Translations under genes and position numbers: made by a program | The notes under the pieces: generated by a model | Database searches by the model: none | Seen by the model: the letters and a program-made list of their open reading frames with translations, nothing else | Told to the model about the DNA's origin: nothing | Source of the DNA: Thermoanaerobacterium thermosaccharolyticum DSM 571 | GTDB taxonomy: Bacteria > Bacillota > Thermoanaerobacteria > Thermoanaerobacterales > Thermoanaerobacteraceae | DNA length: 64,000 nucleotides | Direction of reading: 5' to 3' | NCBI RefSeq assembly: GCF_000145615.1 | Contig: NC_014410.1 | Coordinates: 2,591,501-2,655,500, forward strand | Shown: piece by piece, positions 52,018-63,238 of the stretch | How the letters are laid out: each line of letters opens with the position of its first letter | Numbering within the stretch: the stretch's first letter is position 1

Positions 52018-55000
52018 GTTTCAATTCCTGATAGGTAGGCTAAAAACCTTTATAAAAATCATGTGCATCTGAACCTATTAATTTGTTTCAATTCCTGATA
52101 GGTAGGCTAAAAACAGGTTAAGAAGAGGTATCCAAAGGTAACATTTTATCGGTTTCAATTCCTGATAGGTAGGCTAAAAACTTACTTTGCCTACAAATGT
52201 AAACATTCTGTATGGAGTTTCAATTCCTGATAGGTAGGCTAAAAACCTTATACTATACCAAAACTGAGTACAAGTAAAAACAGGTTTCAATTCCTGATAG
52301 GTAGGCTAAAAACATTATTGATAGTGATATTGTAGGTGACGAAATATGTTTGTTTCAATTCCTGATAGGTAGGCTAAAAACCAGACAAAGTTTGTACATT
52401 AGTATCAACCAAACTAGGTTTCAATTCCTGATAGGTAGGCTAAAAACCAAGGACGTAGTTATCTGATCACACAATAAAGGAAGGTTTCAATTCCTGATAG
52501 GTAGGCTAAAAACTGAGTGTATATAACAAAATAGGGAAAAATTCAAGTTAGTTTCAATTCCTGATAGGTAGGCTAAAAACTTCATACTACCAAAAGAAAC
52601 AATGCAGGGAAATTGGGTTTCAATTCCTGATAGGTAGGCTAAAAACTTTTAGCATATCTACTCTTAACTTCATCATATCCCAGTTTCAATTCCTGATAGG
52701 TAGGCTAAAAACTTTTGCTCCCTGATTTTTTCCAGCCCTTCAATGTTTGTTTCAATTCCTGATAGGTAGGCTAAAAACCAAGGTCTAACACAGCAACAAT
52801 TATCACAATTAGGAGGTTTCAATTCCTGATAGGTAGGCTAAAAACAACGGATCGTCAATACTGTCTACAGGCTCAAAGTCTGGGTTTCAATTCCTGATAG
52901 GTAGGCTAAAAACGGGAATCAGTAGAAGTATAAGAAACAAGATTACCTGTTTCAATTCCTGATAGGTAGGCTAAAAACATATTTGCTACAAGAAAACTTC
53001 TTGGGGGTGCAGAAGTTTCAATTCCTGATAGGTAGGCTAAAAACGGTTATGCATAAGTCTCTTAAAAAATATTTTTGGCTGTTTCAATTCCTGATAGGTA
53101 GGCTAAAAACTAAAAGAGTAGTGAGAATTTATTAGGAGGTAATTTTAGTTTCAATTCCTGATAGGTAGGCTAAAAACAACCTACTAACGAGCCATCATTT
53201 TTTGGTGCAGTATGTTTCAATTCCTGATAGGTAGGCTAAAAACTAGAAGAAAACATAAAAGAAAAATTTAATAAATTCTAGTTTCAATTCCTGATAGGTA
53301 GGCTAAAAACAGGAAATTTATCACCAATATTAATATTGTTATGAAGTTTCAATTCCTGATAGGTAGGCTAAAAACGGGATTTGAATATGAATTTACGTGC
53401 ACCTTTTTGCTGTTTCAATTCCTGATAGGTAGGCTAAAAACAAAGAAAGGTTTTAATTATACAAGGAGGAATAAGTAGTTTCAATTCCTGATAGGTAGGC
53501 TAAAAACTTCAAAAAGTTTTAAAATACACTTGGACGAATAAAATGTTTCAATTCCTGATAGGTAGGCTAAAAACCTTTTTCACGAAATGGTACATTCAAC
53601 AGGACATGAAAGTTTCAATTCCTGATAGGTAGGCTAAAAACTTTGATTTTATTTTTAATTATAAAGCAAAAAAGTACGTGTTTCAATTCCTGATAGGTAG
53701 GCTAAAAACCTCTCTATTGTATTACAAAGAATATTATACAAATCATGTTTCAATTCCTGATAGGTAGGCTAAAAACATTGGTCTAAAGTGTTTGGATCTG
53801 GTACAAGATTAGGGGTTTCAATTCCTGATAGGTAGGCTAAAAACTAAAAAAAGAAGGTGTACCGGTTAAGCTTGTAAGAGGTTTCAATTCCTGATAGGTA
53901 GGCTAAAAACTTGTGCAAGAGCAAACATTCTTTTTGCTTGTTTTTGTGGTTTCAATTCCTGATAGGTAGGCTAAAAACGGGGGATATAGAGGGGAAGCCA
54001 GCCAGCTTCACGCCAAGTTTCAATTCCTGATAGGTAGGCTAAAAACTAGACATTGAACTTGTGAAAAAGTATGAGGGAATGGAAGTTTCAATTCCTGATA
54101 GGTAGGCTAAAAACTTTGGATCCAGATAGAACGATACTTGGCACATATGGGTTTCAATTCCTGATAGGTAGGCTAAAAACACCAAACCCAAAAACCTGGC
54201 TGAACGAGGGAAGATGGGAGTTTCAATTCCTGATAGGTAGGCTAAAAACTCTTGTATGTTTCGACAATTCCCTCTTCGACGTATGTGTTTCAATTCCTGA
54301 TAGGTAGGCTAAAAACTTAATTGTCTGGGCTTTCTCTTTTTAGGAGGGATAGAAGTTTCAATTCCTGATAGGTAGGCTAAAAACAGTTAATCCCACCAAT
54401 TCTTTATATATTTTTTTAAAGTTTCAATTCCTGATAGGTAGGCTAAAAACTCCTTGCAGTTTTGACAGCATCCTGCCCAGATACAACGTTTCAATTCCTG
54501 ATAGGTAGGCTAAAAACATAATCAGATTTTAAGTTATAAAAATATAACAGATAAGTTTCAATTCCTGATAGGTAGGCTAAAAACTATCGCAAAAATATAA
54601 TATTCCTTTAATCACTGGAACGTTTCAATTCCTGATAGGTAGGCTAAAAACAGGTTTTTGGGTCGGATTAAGATTACAACCTTTAATGTTTCAATTCCTG
54701 ATAGGTAGGCTAAAAACGAGCGACACAAGATGTTGTTGTGGAATTGATACAATAAAGTTTCAATTCCTGATAGGTAGGCTAAAAACAAGAAAAAGCCGAA
54801 GAAATTGTAAAACCATTTATACAGGGTTTCAATTCCTGATAGGTAGGCTAAAAACATGTCTGGACTGGAGTTCCGGATGCAGACGATATCGGTTTCAATT
54901 CCTGATAGGTAGGCTAAAAACGTAAAAGGCAAAGAGTGGGAAGAGCAAAGCATCGGTGGTTTCAATTCCTGATAGGTAGGCTAAAAACAAAATTATATGT

Positions 55001-55916
55001 TATTGGATTATCAGATGGTATAATGTTTCAATTCCTGATAGGTAGGCTAAAAACAAAACATTGAATTAAGGATACAAGGCGACATAATAAGGTTTCAATT
55101 CCTGATAGGTAGGCTAAAAACGCCTTTCTTTAATTCCTAATTCCTTTGCTGTATCTCGTTTCAATTCCTGATAGGTAGGCTAAAAACACTGACAGCTGCC
55201 CTGATTTCATGGCGTTAATGTTAGTTTCAATTCCTGATAGGTAGGCTAAAAACCTATGGCGGGTAACACAAAACCAAAAATAAATATTAAGTTTCAATTC
55301 CTGATAGGTAGGCTAAAAACTATCAGGGACAAGCACAGCACCTGCATACCAAGCAAAGTTTCAATTCCTGATAGGTAGGCTAAAAACGTTTCGCTGCGTG
55401 TGTTGGTTACATCACATGTAAAAGTTTCAATTCCTGATAGGTAGGCTAAAAACCCACAGGCGGGATATTTACAAAGCCACATATAGCAAGTTTCAATTCC
55501 TGATAGGTAGGCTAAAAACGCGCAAGACCAGGCACAGGCAAGACGGCATTCGCATGTTTCAATTCCTGATAGGTAGGCTAAAAACGCAGGATATTATATA
55601 AAATTTAACGCTGATGTAATTTGTTTCAATTCCTGATAGGTAGGCTAAAAACTTAAGTTTTCAGAGTGCATTTTTTCTGTAAAATGAATGTTTCAATTCC
55701 TGATAGGTAGGCTAAAAACTTCCTCCAGTTTCTAAATACCACTGTGCCAAAATGGTTTCAATTCCTGATAGGTAGGCTAAAAACACGTATGCGCCTGCTG
55801 GAAGTGACATTCCATACTGTGTTTCAATTCCTGATAGGTAGGCTAAAAACAAATTTGCTAATAATGCTAAAATATAATTAAATAAAGTTTCAATTCCTGA
55901 TAGGTAGGCTAAAAAC
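52018..55916 (-). CRISPR. Type I-B CRISPR array, 59 repeats and 58 spacers
   Basis: The 30-bp repeat reads GTTTCAATTCCTGATAGG then TAGGCTAAAAAC on the plus strand. By position I count 59 copies, all apparently identical, with spacers of about 35-39 bp. In crRNA sense (minus strand) the repeat ends in ATTGAAAC, the usual 8-nt handle of type I-B and III crRNAs, so the array is transcribed leftward from the leader at 55917-56014. The newest spacers are at the right, next to cas3. I saw no duplicated spacer. Targets cannot be read without a database. Confidence 0.97.
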
Positions 55917-56014
55917 TCATTAAAATACTTAAAATCCAATAAATTCTTAAAATATAAAATACCATTTATGTAAAGTTTATAACTTTATTATATCATAAAA
56001 CGCAGATAATTCAA
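55917..56014 (-). promoter_or_regulatory. CRISPR leader with promoter
   Basis: About 100 bp of AT-rich leader. On the minus strand -35 TTGAAT (56014-56009), 16 bp, extended -10 TGATATAAT (55987-55992), about 70 bp before the first repeat. The location next to the least degenerate array end agrees with the leader role. Confidence 0.75.
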
Positions 56015-56029
56015 CGTGTCTAAAAAATA

Positions 56030-56083
56030 AAGATGTCGTCGATCTCCAGTACTTTTTGCACTATTGGACATCGACGACATCTT
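56030..56083 (-). terminator. cas operon terminator
   Basis: Perfect 14-bp arms AAGATGTCGTCGAT (56030-56043) and ATCGACGACATCTT (56070-56083) with a T-rich tract on the minus strand. It separates cas3 from the leader promoter. Confidence 0.8.
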
Positions 56084-56084
56084 A

Positions 56085-58451
56085 TTACCAGATACTTAAA
56101 ACACCTTTTGTTATAAATCCCGTCTCCTTATCATAATATTCATTTATTGAATCACTGTTTACATATTTAAAACCTTCTACATCCGCCGGCATATTTTCAG
56201 TTTTTTCTGGAATTGAAATTACATATTTATAAAAATCAGCTTTAAACTCATTAAATATGTTTCTTCTTTTAAAAAGATTTTTTACATTTTTAAGTTCTAA
56301 ATATCTTTGCCATAGTTCAATTGCCTCATCATTATACTCTATATATGCATCAACTTTGTAATATCCGTCATCTATAAGCTTAAATTTGCTTATGCTGGGT
56401 GTGCCGTCATCACTATCATATTTTAATTTGTATACCGCATTTAAAATATTAATTGCTGCATCTGATGAAAGATTCTCTGATATAGCAGTATAATAGCGAT
56501 CTATTATATTTAAAAAATCTTTCTCACCTATTTCATCATATTGGGACAGTATTTTTTCAGTGATGTTAATCATCACTTTATCATAGATTCTAGAAGAATA
56601 TTTTTTATCATTTTCATCAATTAATGATACTACATATACTTCCCCTGATTTTTGCCAATTCCTATTGCATCTTCCTGCTGATTGGTTTATTGAATCAAGC
56701 GGAGCTATATCCCTCACCACCACATCAAAATCAATATCAACACCTGCTTCTACCAGCTGTGTTGTAACTGCGTATTTCACCTTTTTACTCTTTATCAATT
56801 CTATTCTTTCAAGCCTTTCAAATGGAACGATGTGTGTAGACATGTATACTATTTCTTCATCTGGCAATTTTTGTTTTAATAATTCATAGAATTGTTTTGC
56901 AGATGCAATTGTATTCAATATGAATAAATAACTTCTCCCGTCCTTTAAATCAAACATATCCACAAGTTCACTTAGATGAATATTCCTATCTAAAACTGGT
57001 TTTATTACGACTCTGTCCATTTGGTTAAAATATTTTCTTTTGTCAGTAAGCTGCCTTATCTCGTCATTTCCAAATATCATTGGCTGTGTAGCTGTTACAA
57101 ATATCACGTATGAATTCAATTTAAATGCAACAGCCTGCAATATCTCTTTTACAAGTTTCCAGTAGTAAAATGGTATTGACTGTATTTCATCAAGTATGAT
57201 TATAGAATTGGCAATTCTATGAAACTTCCTCAATGATTTGTTTTTATTAGATAAAAGTGTATGAAAAAGCTGAATAAATGTAGTCACTATGATTTCCGAG
57301 TTCCAGCCCTCAATCATAATCTTTGAGCTGTCTGTGTCAAATTCGGTATCATCGTCTGTATACTTCATCTCAGAAAGATGGTGATGTTTAAGCAGTACAT
57401 TCGTGCTGGTATTTATGTTATTTCCCTTTAATATCTTTTCAAATTCTTGAAAGTTCTGTTCTATTATGCTTAAAAATGGTAGTGAATATATTATCCTGTA
57501 ATTTTTGTTAAAAGTCTTATAAAGTTTTTCTCTCAATCTTAAAGCAAATGATATCGACGCCAATGTCTTTCCAAGTCCAGTCGGCAAATTTATTGATAAA
57601 ATTCTATCGTCAAAATTTATTTCACTGCTATTTACTTCTCTATACGCATCTTCCCTTAAAGAATTAATTTTGTTTTCTTTGTACGACATTTGCGATTTAT
57701 ACTTATCAACTAAATCTGATGGTAATTCTACATAAGACCGCGAAAAGTTTCTACCAATTACGACTTCGCTTTTATCCGAATCGATAAGTAGTGAAAATAT
57801 GTAATTTATAAGTATGTAATAAGATAAATCGCTTTTTTCATTGATTCTCCTAATATATCTTTTAACGTTTCTCAATTCGTTTTTTATATTTTCTATGTAG
57901 TGATTAATAGTGTTTTTATCTAGTTTGACATCAAGGCCTGCTTTTACCAAATTATCACTTAAAATGCTGAACTTTTCTTCATCTATGCTTTGAAGCTGGG
58001 ACTTCATCGTATCAATGTCGCTATCGTCTAAAGACGCTTCAGTTACAACATCATTGAGATTTCCATGATGTTTTTTAATAACTATATATGCAATAAATGG
58101 CAACAATGTTTTAACGTCATTATAGGCGGCATGTTTATTTATTTCTTCTTTTATGACGAAAAAAGCTATCACCGCTGATATCAGCGAATGGTGAGTTTCT
58201 TTCATTGATTTCATGTTCTTTTTTTCACTGTCATCAGCAGACAAATAATCTTGAAAATAGCGTGTCGACTTACCAAGGTCATGGCATAAAGCTATGACTT
58301 TGGTAAGTCTTGATATTAATTTATCATCTAAGAGATTAGTACTGCTCTCATCCGAAAACTTCTCTATCAAATGTGCACTGCCCGATAGATGGTCTTCTAA
58401 ATACTTATTAGGATGAGAATAAAGGCTAGAAAAACATGACGTATTCATCAT
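56085..58451 (-). CDS. cas3: CRISPR-associated helicase/nuclease Cas3 (type I-B)
   Basis: A 788-residue protein with fused HD and helicase domains. HD nuclease: H in HLIEKF and VIALCHDLGKSTRYFQDYLS (about 45-65), HHSLISAVIAFF, KKHHGNL. Helicase: Walker A LPTGLGKTLASISFALRL (about 290), motif II IILDEIQSIPF, motif III VTATQPM, motif VI INQSAGRCNRNW. It is recruited by Cascade to degrade target DNA. It overlaps the cas5 gene by 26 bp and is last in the effector operon. Confidence 0.96.
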   Translation of the reverse strand: MMNTSCFSSLYSHPNKYLEDHLSGSAHLIEKFSDESSTNLLDDKLISRLTKVIALCHDLGKSTRYFQDYLSADDSEKKNMKSMKETHHSLISAVIAFFVIKEEINKHAAYNDVKTLLPFIAYIVIKKHHGNLNDVVTEASLDDSDIDTMKSQLQSIDEEKFSILSDNLVKAGLDVKLDKNTINHYIENIKNELRNVKRYIRRINEKSDLSYYILINYIFSLLIDSDKSEVVIGRNFSRSYVELPSDLVDKYKSQMSYKENKINSLREDAYREVNSSEINFDDRILSINLPTGLGKTLASISFALRLREKLYKTFNKNYRIIYSLPFLSIIEQNFQEFEKILKGNNINTSTNVLLKHHHLSEMKYTDDDTEFDTDSSKIMIEGWNSEIIVTTFIQLFHTLLSNKNKSLRKFHRIANSIIILDEIQSIPFYYWKLVKEILQAVAFKLNSYVIFVTATQPMIFGNDEIRQLTDKRKYFNQMDRVVIKPVLDRNIHLSELVDMFDLKDGRSYLFILNTIASAKQFYELLKQKLPDEEIVYMSTHIVPFERLERIELIKSKKVKYAVTTQLVEAGVDIDFDVVVRDIAPLDSINQSAGRCNRNWQKSGEVYVVSLIDENDKKYSSRIYDKVMINITEKILSQYDEIGEKDFLNIIDRYYTAISENLSSDAAINILNAVYKLKYDSDDGTPSISKFKLIDDGYYKVDAYIEYNDEAIELWQRYLELKNVKNLFKRRNIFNEFKADFYKYVISIPEKTENMPADVEGFKYVNSDSINEYYDKETGFITKGVLSIW

Positions 58452-59139
58452 CTATCACCCAACTTTTTGATACGTATGACCTAATGCTTTTGCCATTTGC
58501 CTCATAGACCACATCTGAATAGTCTAGCACGACTCTATCTTCATCCATATCAAAAGGTATCTTTTCTTTAAAATATTTCTTTCCGTCTTCAAAAACTATT
58601 TTATTATCTAAAATGTACTTATATGGCAACACTGATGATATCTCAGTCTCAACATCTCCCGTCTCAAAAGCATCTTTGACGTCAACAAATCTGTAATCTG
58701 CTATCATTTCGCTTAAGCCTAAAGATAATGTGTAAACATTGTGATGGTTTCTCACTTTTTCAACAATGTCATTAAAAAGTTCGTCATCTTCATGAGAAAA
58801 GTATATCCTGTACATAGGATCTTTTAAAAGCTCCATCTTTACCTGTGTGCGTGCCTCGTGATTCTTCTTTTTAAACGGAATCCAAAAATTGTCCTTTGTA
58901 TTTATAAGGTTAAGACCCATCCTTATCTTTTTTACTGGTCTTAGAATTCTAACAGCGATTTTGCACTTATCAGATCTAAAAGTCTTTAAATATTCTGTTT
59001 TGCTTATGCCACCTATTGCCCCTAGCATCCCTTTGATTGTAGGAGGTGGCGGAAATGAAAATGTAAGCGGTGACGATGTGGTATAGTACTTCTTAAAATG
59101 TCCAAAATCGCCATATATATCGAATATCAATGATTTCAT
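58426..59139 (-). CDS. cas5: CRISPR-associated protein Cas5 (type I-B)
   Basis: A 237-residue RAMP. The N-terminus LIFDIYGDFGHFKKYYTTSS-PLTF and the run SFPPPPTIKGMLGAIGG are the Cas5 hallmark. In type I-B, Cas5 binds the 5' handle of the crRNA and caps the Cas7 backbone. It lies between cas7 and cas3. Confidence 0.94.
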   Translation of the reverse strand: MKSLIFDIYGDFGHFKKYYTTSSPLTFSFPPPPTIKGMLGAIGGISKTEYLKTFRSDKCKIAVRILRPVKKIRMGLNLINTKDNFWIPFKKKNHEARTQVKMELLKDPMYRIYFSHEDDELFNDIVEKVRNHHNVYTLSLGLSEMIADYRFVDVKDAFETGDVETEISSVLPYKYILDNKIVFEDGKKYFKEKIPFDMDEDRVVLDYSDVVYEANGKSIRSYVSKSWVIDDEYVMFF

Positions 59140-59214
59140 CTTAAAAACATTCCTTTCTCAAGAACTCTGTCCATATAATATGTCCTGAGACTTCCTGCCT
59201 ATTACCAATGTTAT

Positions 59215-60126
59215 TTAAAAGCTTAATTTCTCGACGGAGAATCCTTTTAGCACATCGTCGATATCACAAACATCACCATTTAAAGAGAAAACCACCCTTT
59301 CATCGGCCACATACCTTACTGCGCTTATCTTGTCTTTGTTTGCATTTAGGCTTTCGACTAATTCTTTTATCTCAATCTTGCCATCTTTAATGTCCCTCAA
59401 TTCCTCATCTTCTACATCATGAACAAATTTTATCCTTTTATTTAACTCACCTATCTGGTAGTTTTTTTCTTTCATAACTACTTGAAGCAAAAATCTCGGC
59501 ATATGGCCCATCTTTGAATTTGACATGAGGTTTTTGGTGCCATTCCACATTGCTTCCAACATCAAGTCTATGTCTTCATCTGTAAGTGGTATATTTTGAT
59601 TTTTTGCTGCATTTTCATTTACAATTCCATAAAATGATATAAGTGAATATGGAAGTATATATTTCTCTGTAAATGTGCCCTGATTGTTACCGCTTTGTGA
59701 TGGCATTACAGTTGTACCTTTTATATACGTCATATTAACCTTGTGAAGTGACCTTCCGTATCCAAATTGAACAGGCCCTGTCAAAGTCATGGTTTTATCT
59801 TTTACCGCTGTTGTAGCACCAAACAGTCTTACATCTATGCACTTTTCTATGATGTCTTCATTGGACCCAAAATCGCTTATTCTGTCATCTTTTGTCCGCA
59901 GTTTCCCATCTTTATCTCTCGTCTCTAAGATAAAGACATCTTTTCCTTTGTATTCTGCCAGGTAATCTCTTATAGTCCTTTTAAGTCTTACATCTGTCAC
60001 AATGTTTATGCCTGTCTCTTCGTCGATCCTAGGCTTGTTTTCATCTACAGGATCTCCATTTGGATTTGCAAAGCTTACATCATAAAGAAAAAGTATCTCT
60101 GAACGATTTTTTATTGTGCTATTCAT
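59215..60126 (-). CDS. cas7: CRISPR-associated protein Cas7 (Csh2, type I-B)
   Basis: A 303-residue backbone subunit of Cascade. SEILFLYDVSFANPNGDPVD at the start followed by NIVTDVRLKRTIRDYL matches Csh2/Cst2-type Cas7. Several copies coat the spacer part of the crRNA. Start ATG 60126 after GAGGAATT, overlapping the cas8b stop. Confidence 0.94.
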   Translation of the reverse strand: MNSTIKNRSEILFLYDVSFANPNGDPVDENKPRIDEETGINIVTDVRLKRTIRDYLAEYKGKDVFILETRDKDGKLRTKDDRISDFGSNEDIIEKCIDVRLFGATTAVKDKTMTLTGPVQFGYGRSLHKVNMTYIKGTTVMPSQSGNNQGTFTEKYILPYSLISFYGIVNENAAKNQNIPLTDEDIDLMLEAMWNGTKNLMSNSKMGHMPRFLLQVVMKEKNYQIGELNKRIKFVHDVEDEELRDIKDGKIEIKELVESLNANKDKISAVRYVADERVVFSLNGDVCDIDDVLKGFSVEKLSF

Positions 60127-61883
60127 TGTAATTCCTCCTCTTTATTATAAATTATAGCTGCTATCTCATCTGTGAGATTTATGCCGCAGGCAAAATAGAA
60201 GTTTATTTCATCTACTGGCATGTGCCAATTGTCTCCAGCTAGAAGGAGATAATTTGATACTTCTTTAGCCAGTAGCCTTTTACCTTTGTCAAATGAGTCG
60301 TACTCTTCAAGTTTATTTTGTACTTTTGGCAGAAGTCCTTTTATGTCCTTTTCATCCATCTTAAGGCTTTTTAAATTTTTCATGAAAGGCTTAGCCCCTC
60401 TATCCTTATACTGCTTTCTCAAAAGCAACTCTGTAAGGGCGCCTAATAGTACAAGCCCTCTTTTTATAGGTGTCTCAAAGTTTTTGTCGTACTTCTTGAA
60501 GAAATCTGATAATTGTCTTTCTTCCATTTCATAAACCTCCATCTCTATTAAACCTAATTTTTCCAAAAATGTTACTGCCATAATTCCGTCCTTTGTAGCA
60601 TTTGCATAATAACGATCCTCAATAAATTCATCTCTCACCCGCTTCATGATAAATTTTAAAAGTAGATTTAAATCAACTTTTCTTCCTCTAAAGATTCTGT
60701 CTGTTATGTCCAGGAAGTATCCGTCTAGGTCGCTGTCTCTCTTATTTATATCTGACTTTGATAAAAAGTTTCGTATATTCCTGAATGTAAAGTTATCTCC
60801 AAACATTTTTTCAACGGAGTCTTTAGCGCTGAATATCTCTCTTAAATGGGATGGAAATACATCTTCTATCAAAAGTAATATCCTCTCAGCTGAATTTTGT
60901 TTTTGTATAAAAAGATAATTTAAAGACAAGGAATCGTCAGCATCTTTTAAAAAGTACGTTATATCATCTTCATCGCCAATGACTCTCTTCTCTGTGCTGT
61001 CTTTTAATGTTACAAGCTTAGTCGTATCCTTAAATATATTGATGATATCTTCTCTTATGAAATCTTCACCTATCAAAAATTTTGGTATTAATTGATATCT
61101 AAGTCCATAAAATCTAAACGTCAAATTGTTTTCTATATACTTTTTCCCTTCCTCAAGTTTAAGCCTGCAGTCAGGACATACCGGATAATTACGCCATGAC
61201 TTTTTCTCGTCAAAGCCGCCTACTATATATCCAATTTTATCAATGGTGTAAAATGCATATGTATCAACCTTTCCAAAGACTAAGTCCTTTTTCTCCCCAC
61301 ATATGGAACACACTTTATCCGTGGCAGACAACTTATTGTACTTATCATTGTCAGAATCGATAAGGAGTTTCCTAAATACAGGAATATCGCCAATGTACTT
61401 ATTCACATTGTTCTCTATGAATTTAATCATCAGCACAAGGCCTTCTTTTTTAGGGAATTCCCCTCTAAACTTTATAATGTCATCTAGTATCCTATCTTTA
61501 TTTTCCTGAAGCGACTTGTTGAGATTTTCTAAAAATTTCTTCTCATCGTTGTCAATTTTTAAGCCTTTTTTGCTTAAGATCTTAAACCAGCTTAATATCT
61601 TCCCATTAAATGTCTTTTCAGGTTCTGTTATCTTTGCAACCGGCATGTACCCAGGTCCATTTCCGCCAGAGCTGGAATAAAGATACCTCGCTACCTTTGA
61701 GCTGTCTGTCTGTTCAATTGTAACATCTCTAAATGTTACATCATTTCCATCAATCATAAAGTTTATTGCTATGATGTTTTTGTATGCTCCATTTTGATTA
61801 GGATCTTCTATTAAAACATCTAAAAGACTTTTGTTCTCGGCCTTTATAGCCATCTCTCCTATTTCTTTTACAGCATCCAGCAT
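60123..61883 (-). CDS. cas8b: CRISPR-associated protein Cas8b (Csh1/TM1802 type)
   Basis: About 586 residues, the large subunit of type I-B Cascade that recognises the PAM. A zinc-finger-like quartet is visible in KVCSICGEKKDL and YPVCPDCRLKLEEG (about 195-245). The start ATG 61883 lies eight bases after AGGAGG; the GTG at 61892 overlaps that site. It follows cas6 by 15 bp. Confidence 0.9.
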   Translation of the reverse strand: MLDAVKEIGEMAIKAENKSLLDVLIEDPNQNGAYKNIIAINFMIDGNDVTFRDVTIEQTDSSKVARYLYSSSGGNGPGYMPVAKITEPEKTFNGKILSWFKILSKKGLKIDNDEKKFLENLNKSLQENKDRILDDIIKFRGEFPKKEGLVLMIKFIENNVNKYIGDIPVFRKLLIDSDNDKYNKLSATDKVCSICGEKKDLVFGKVDTYAFYTIDKIGYIVGGFDEKKSWRNYPVCPDCRLKLEEGKKYIENNLTFRFYGLRYQLIPKFLIGEDFIREDIINIFKDTTKLVTLKDSTEKRVIGDEDDITYFLKDADDSLSLNYLFIQKQNSAERILLLIEDVFPSHLREIFSAKDSVEKMFGDNFTFRNIRNFLSKSDINKRDSDLDGYFLDITDRIFRGRKVDLNLLLKFIMKRVRDEFIEDRYYANATKDGIMAVTFLEKLGLIEMEVYEMEERQLSDFFKKYDKNFETPIKRGLVLLGALTELLLRKQYKDRGAKPFMKNLKSLKMDEKDIKGLLPKVQNKLEEYDSFDKGKRLLAKEVSNYLLLAGDNWHMPVDEINFYFACGINLTDEIAAIIYNKEEELQ

Positions 61884-61898
61884 TATTTGCACCTCCTT

Positions 61899-62639
61899 CT
61901 ACAATATTTCAAAGCAGCCAAACCCTTGCGAGTTTTTAGCTCCAAGGCCTGAGTAGTATGCAACCTTCAAAAGATCAGGGTTGCATTCAACATCATAAAT
62001 CCCCATCCAGCCCTTTATGACTGTGTTTTTGTACTTCATAACTTTTTGATACTTCATATTTTCCCTGCCTATGGGATAAAGTTTAAAATATGGATCTCTT
62101 ACACCCTCCCCATATATGACTTCATACTTCTTAATAAGGTTATTAAGCAAGAGATCAGAAAAGTTGTCATTCCAAGGGGAATAGTAATAAGTATACTTAA
62201 TCCCTTTATCCTCAATAGTAGAATACATTACTACAGGCGACAAAAACTTTATCCTTGCCCTATCTCTAAATACAGGAGGATTTTCTATATTTATAGAGCT
62301 TAACTGAAATGTTTGATTGTTAAAAGTGCAGAAATCCTTCTTAAACATATTTTGAGAAATATCAAATATGAATTCGTCAATTGGAGATGATATTGTAAGC
62401 TTGAAAGGCGGCTTTAATACAATCTTTTCTTCTTTTTTTAGAAGCCTAAATTCTCCTTCTAACCTAGAATACGTAAATAATTTAAACTTCCTTTTGCCAT
62501 GCTTAAATCCCTCATCGTGCATAAATGCACTAAAGTCTCCATCTGTCATGTTGTTGTATATGAATCCCTGCACTATGTGGTTGTACTGTATCGGAAGATG
62601 TAAGTCTTTGTCACCTATGAACTCCAACATTACCCTCAT
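61899..62639 (-). CDS. cas6: CRISPR repeat endoribonuclease Cas6
   Basis: A 246-residue RAMP nuclease that cuts the repeat to leave the 8-nt handle. The C-terminal glycine-rich loop YYSGLGAKNSQGFGCFEIL is diagnostic; the catalytic His is likely in LPIQYNHIVQGFIYNNM (about 22-38). Two ATGs compete: the one at 62645 is only one base after GGAGG, so 62639 (seven bases) is preferred. It is the first gene of the I-B operon and the only cas6 in the window. Confidence 0.94.
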   Translation of the reverse strand: MRVMLEFIGDKDLHLPIQYNHIVQGFIYNNMTDGDFSAFMHDEGFKHGKRKFKLFTYSRLEGEFRLLKKEEKIVLKPPFKLTISSPIDEFIFDISQNMFKKDFCTFNNQTFQLSSINIENPPVFRDRARIKFLSPVVMYSTIEDKGIKYTYYYSPWNDNFSDLLLNNLIKKYEVIYGEGVRDPYFKLYPIGRENMKYQKVMKYKNTVIKGWMGIYDVECNPDLLKVAYYSGLGAKNSQGFGCFEIL

Positions 62640-62830
62640 TTTCATGCCTCCATAACACTATATTAACACATAACATTTCCATAATATGTCCACTAAAAAA
62701 AAAATCTTTTTAAATCTTTTTAAGTAATATATTCTTCAAAGCCCTACATTTTCCTTCTAAACTTTTATAAATAATTTTAAAAACTTTTAGAAAAAACTTT
62801 AGTATTTATAAACTAAAATAACAAAATAAT

Positions 62831-62847
62831 AAGCGGCAAAGCCGCTT
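62831..62847 (-). terminator. Terminator after the type III small gene
   Basis: AAGCGGC-AAA-GCCGCTT between the gene at 62860 and the cas6 operon, with AT-rich DNA after it. It makes the I-B operon a separate transcription unit. Confidence 0.7.
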
Positions 62848-62859
62848 TTCTATTGATTA

Positions 62860-63225
62860 TTAAGTTAAATTACACTTTATATATCTATTTGCCAATCCTA
62901 ATACGTAAAGCATCTCATCTGGTGTAAGACTTGCAAACTCTCTATTGTGGCATTCTGCATTTTTAAACCTAAATACTATGGATAAATAACCTTCTACAAA
63001 CTTTTTAAACGCTATTTTATATGAGTTTCCACCAGCCAACATAAAAGGATTTTTGTTGGCAAGATAAAGCATATTAAAAAATTTCATTTTTGCTTCTTTT
63101 TCATGGTTGCTTACTTCCTTCGCACTTTCGCAAAAATTTATAACTGTATCTAATACATTGGTCATTCTGTTTTTTACAAAGTATTTTCCTATTTTAACTG
63201 CCATATCATAGAGACCATCTTTCAC
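62860..63225 (-). CDS. Small helical type III CRISPR protein (Csm2-like, uncertain)
   Basis: A 121-residue, all-helical basic protein starting with GTG at 63225 after GGTGAT. Features include CESAKEVSNHEKEAKMKFFN and FVEGYLSIVFRFKNAECHNR. Size, fold prediction and position next to a RAMP gene suit the small subunit (Cas11/Csm2 or Cmr5 class). There is no clear motif match, so the assignment is by context. Confidence 0.5.
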   Translation of the reverse strand: MKDGLYDMAVKIGKYFVKNRMTNVLDTVINFCESAKEVSNHEKEAKMKFFNMLYLANKNPFMLAGGNSYKIAFKKFVEGYLSIVFRFKNAECHNREFASLTPDEMLYVLGLANRYIKCNLT

Positions 63226-63238
63226 ATTATCACCGCCT

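Noticed and set aside
52018-55916. Self-targeting spacers against this window
   Set aside because: By eye I found no spacer matching other parts of the window; an exact search could still find partial matches.
54039-55939. Apparent repetitive proteins built on FLAYLSGIET or FQFLIGRLKT
   Set aside because: These are chance translations of the 30-bp CRISPR repeat in two frames.
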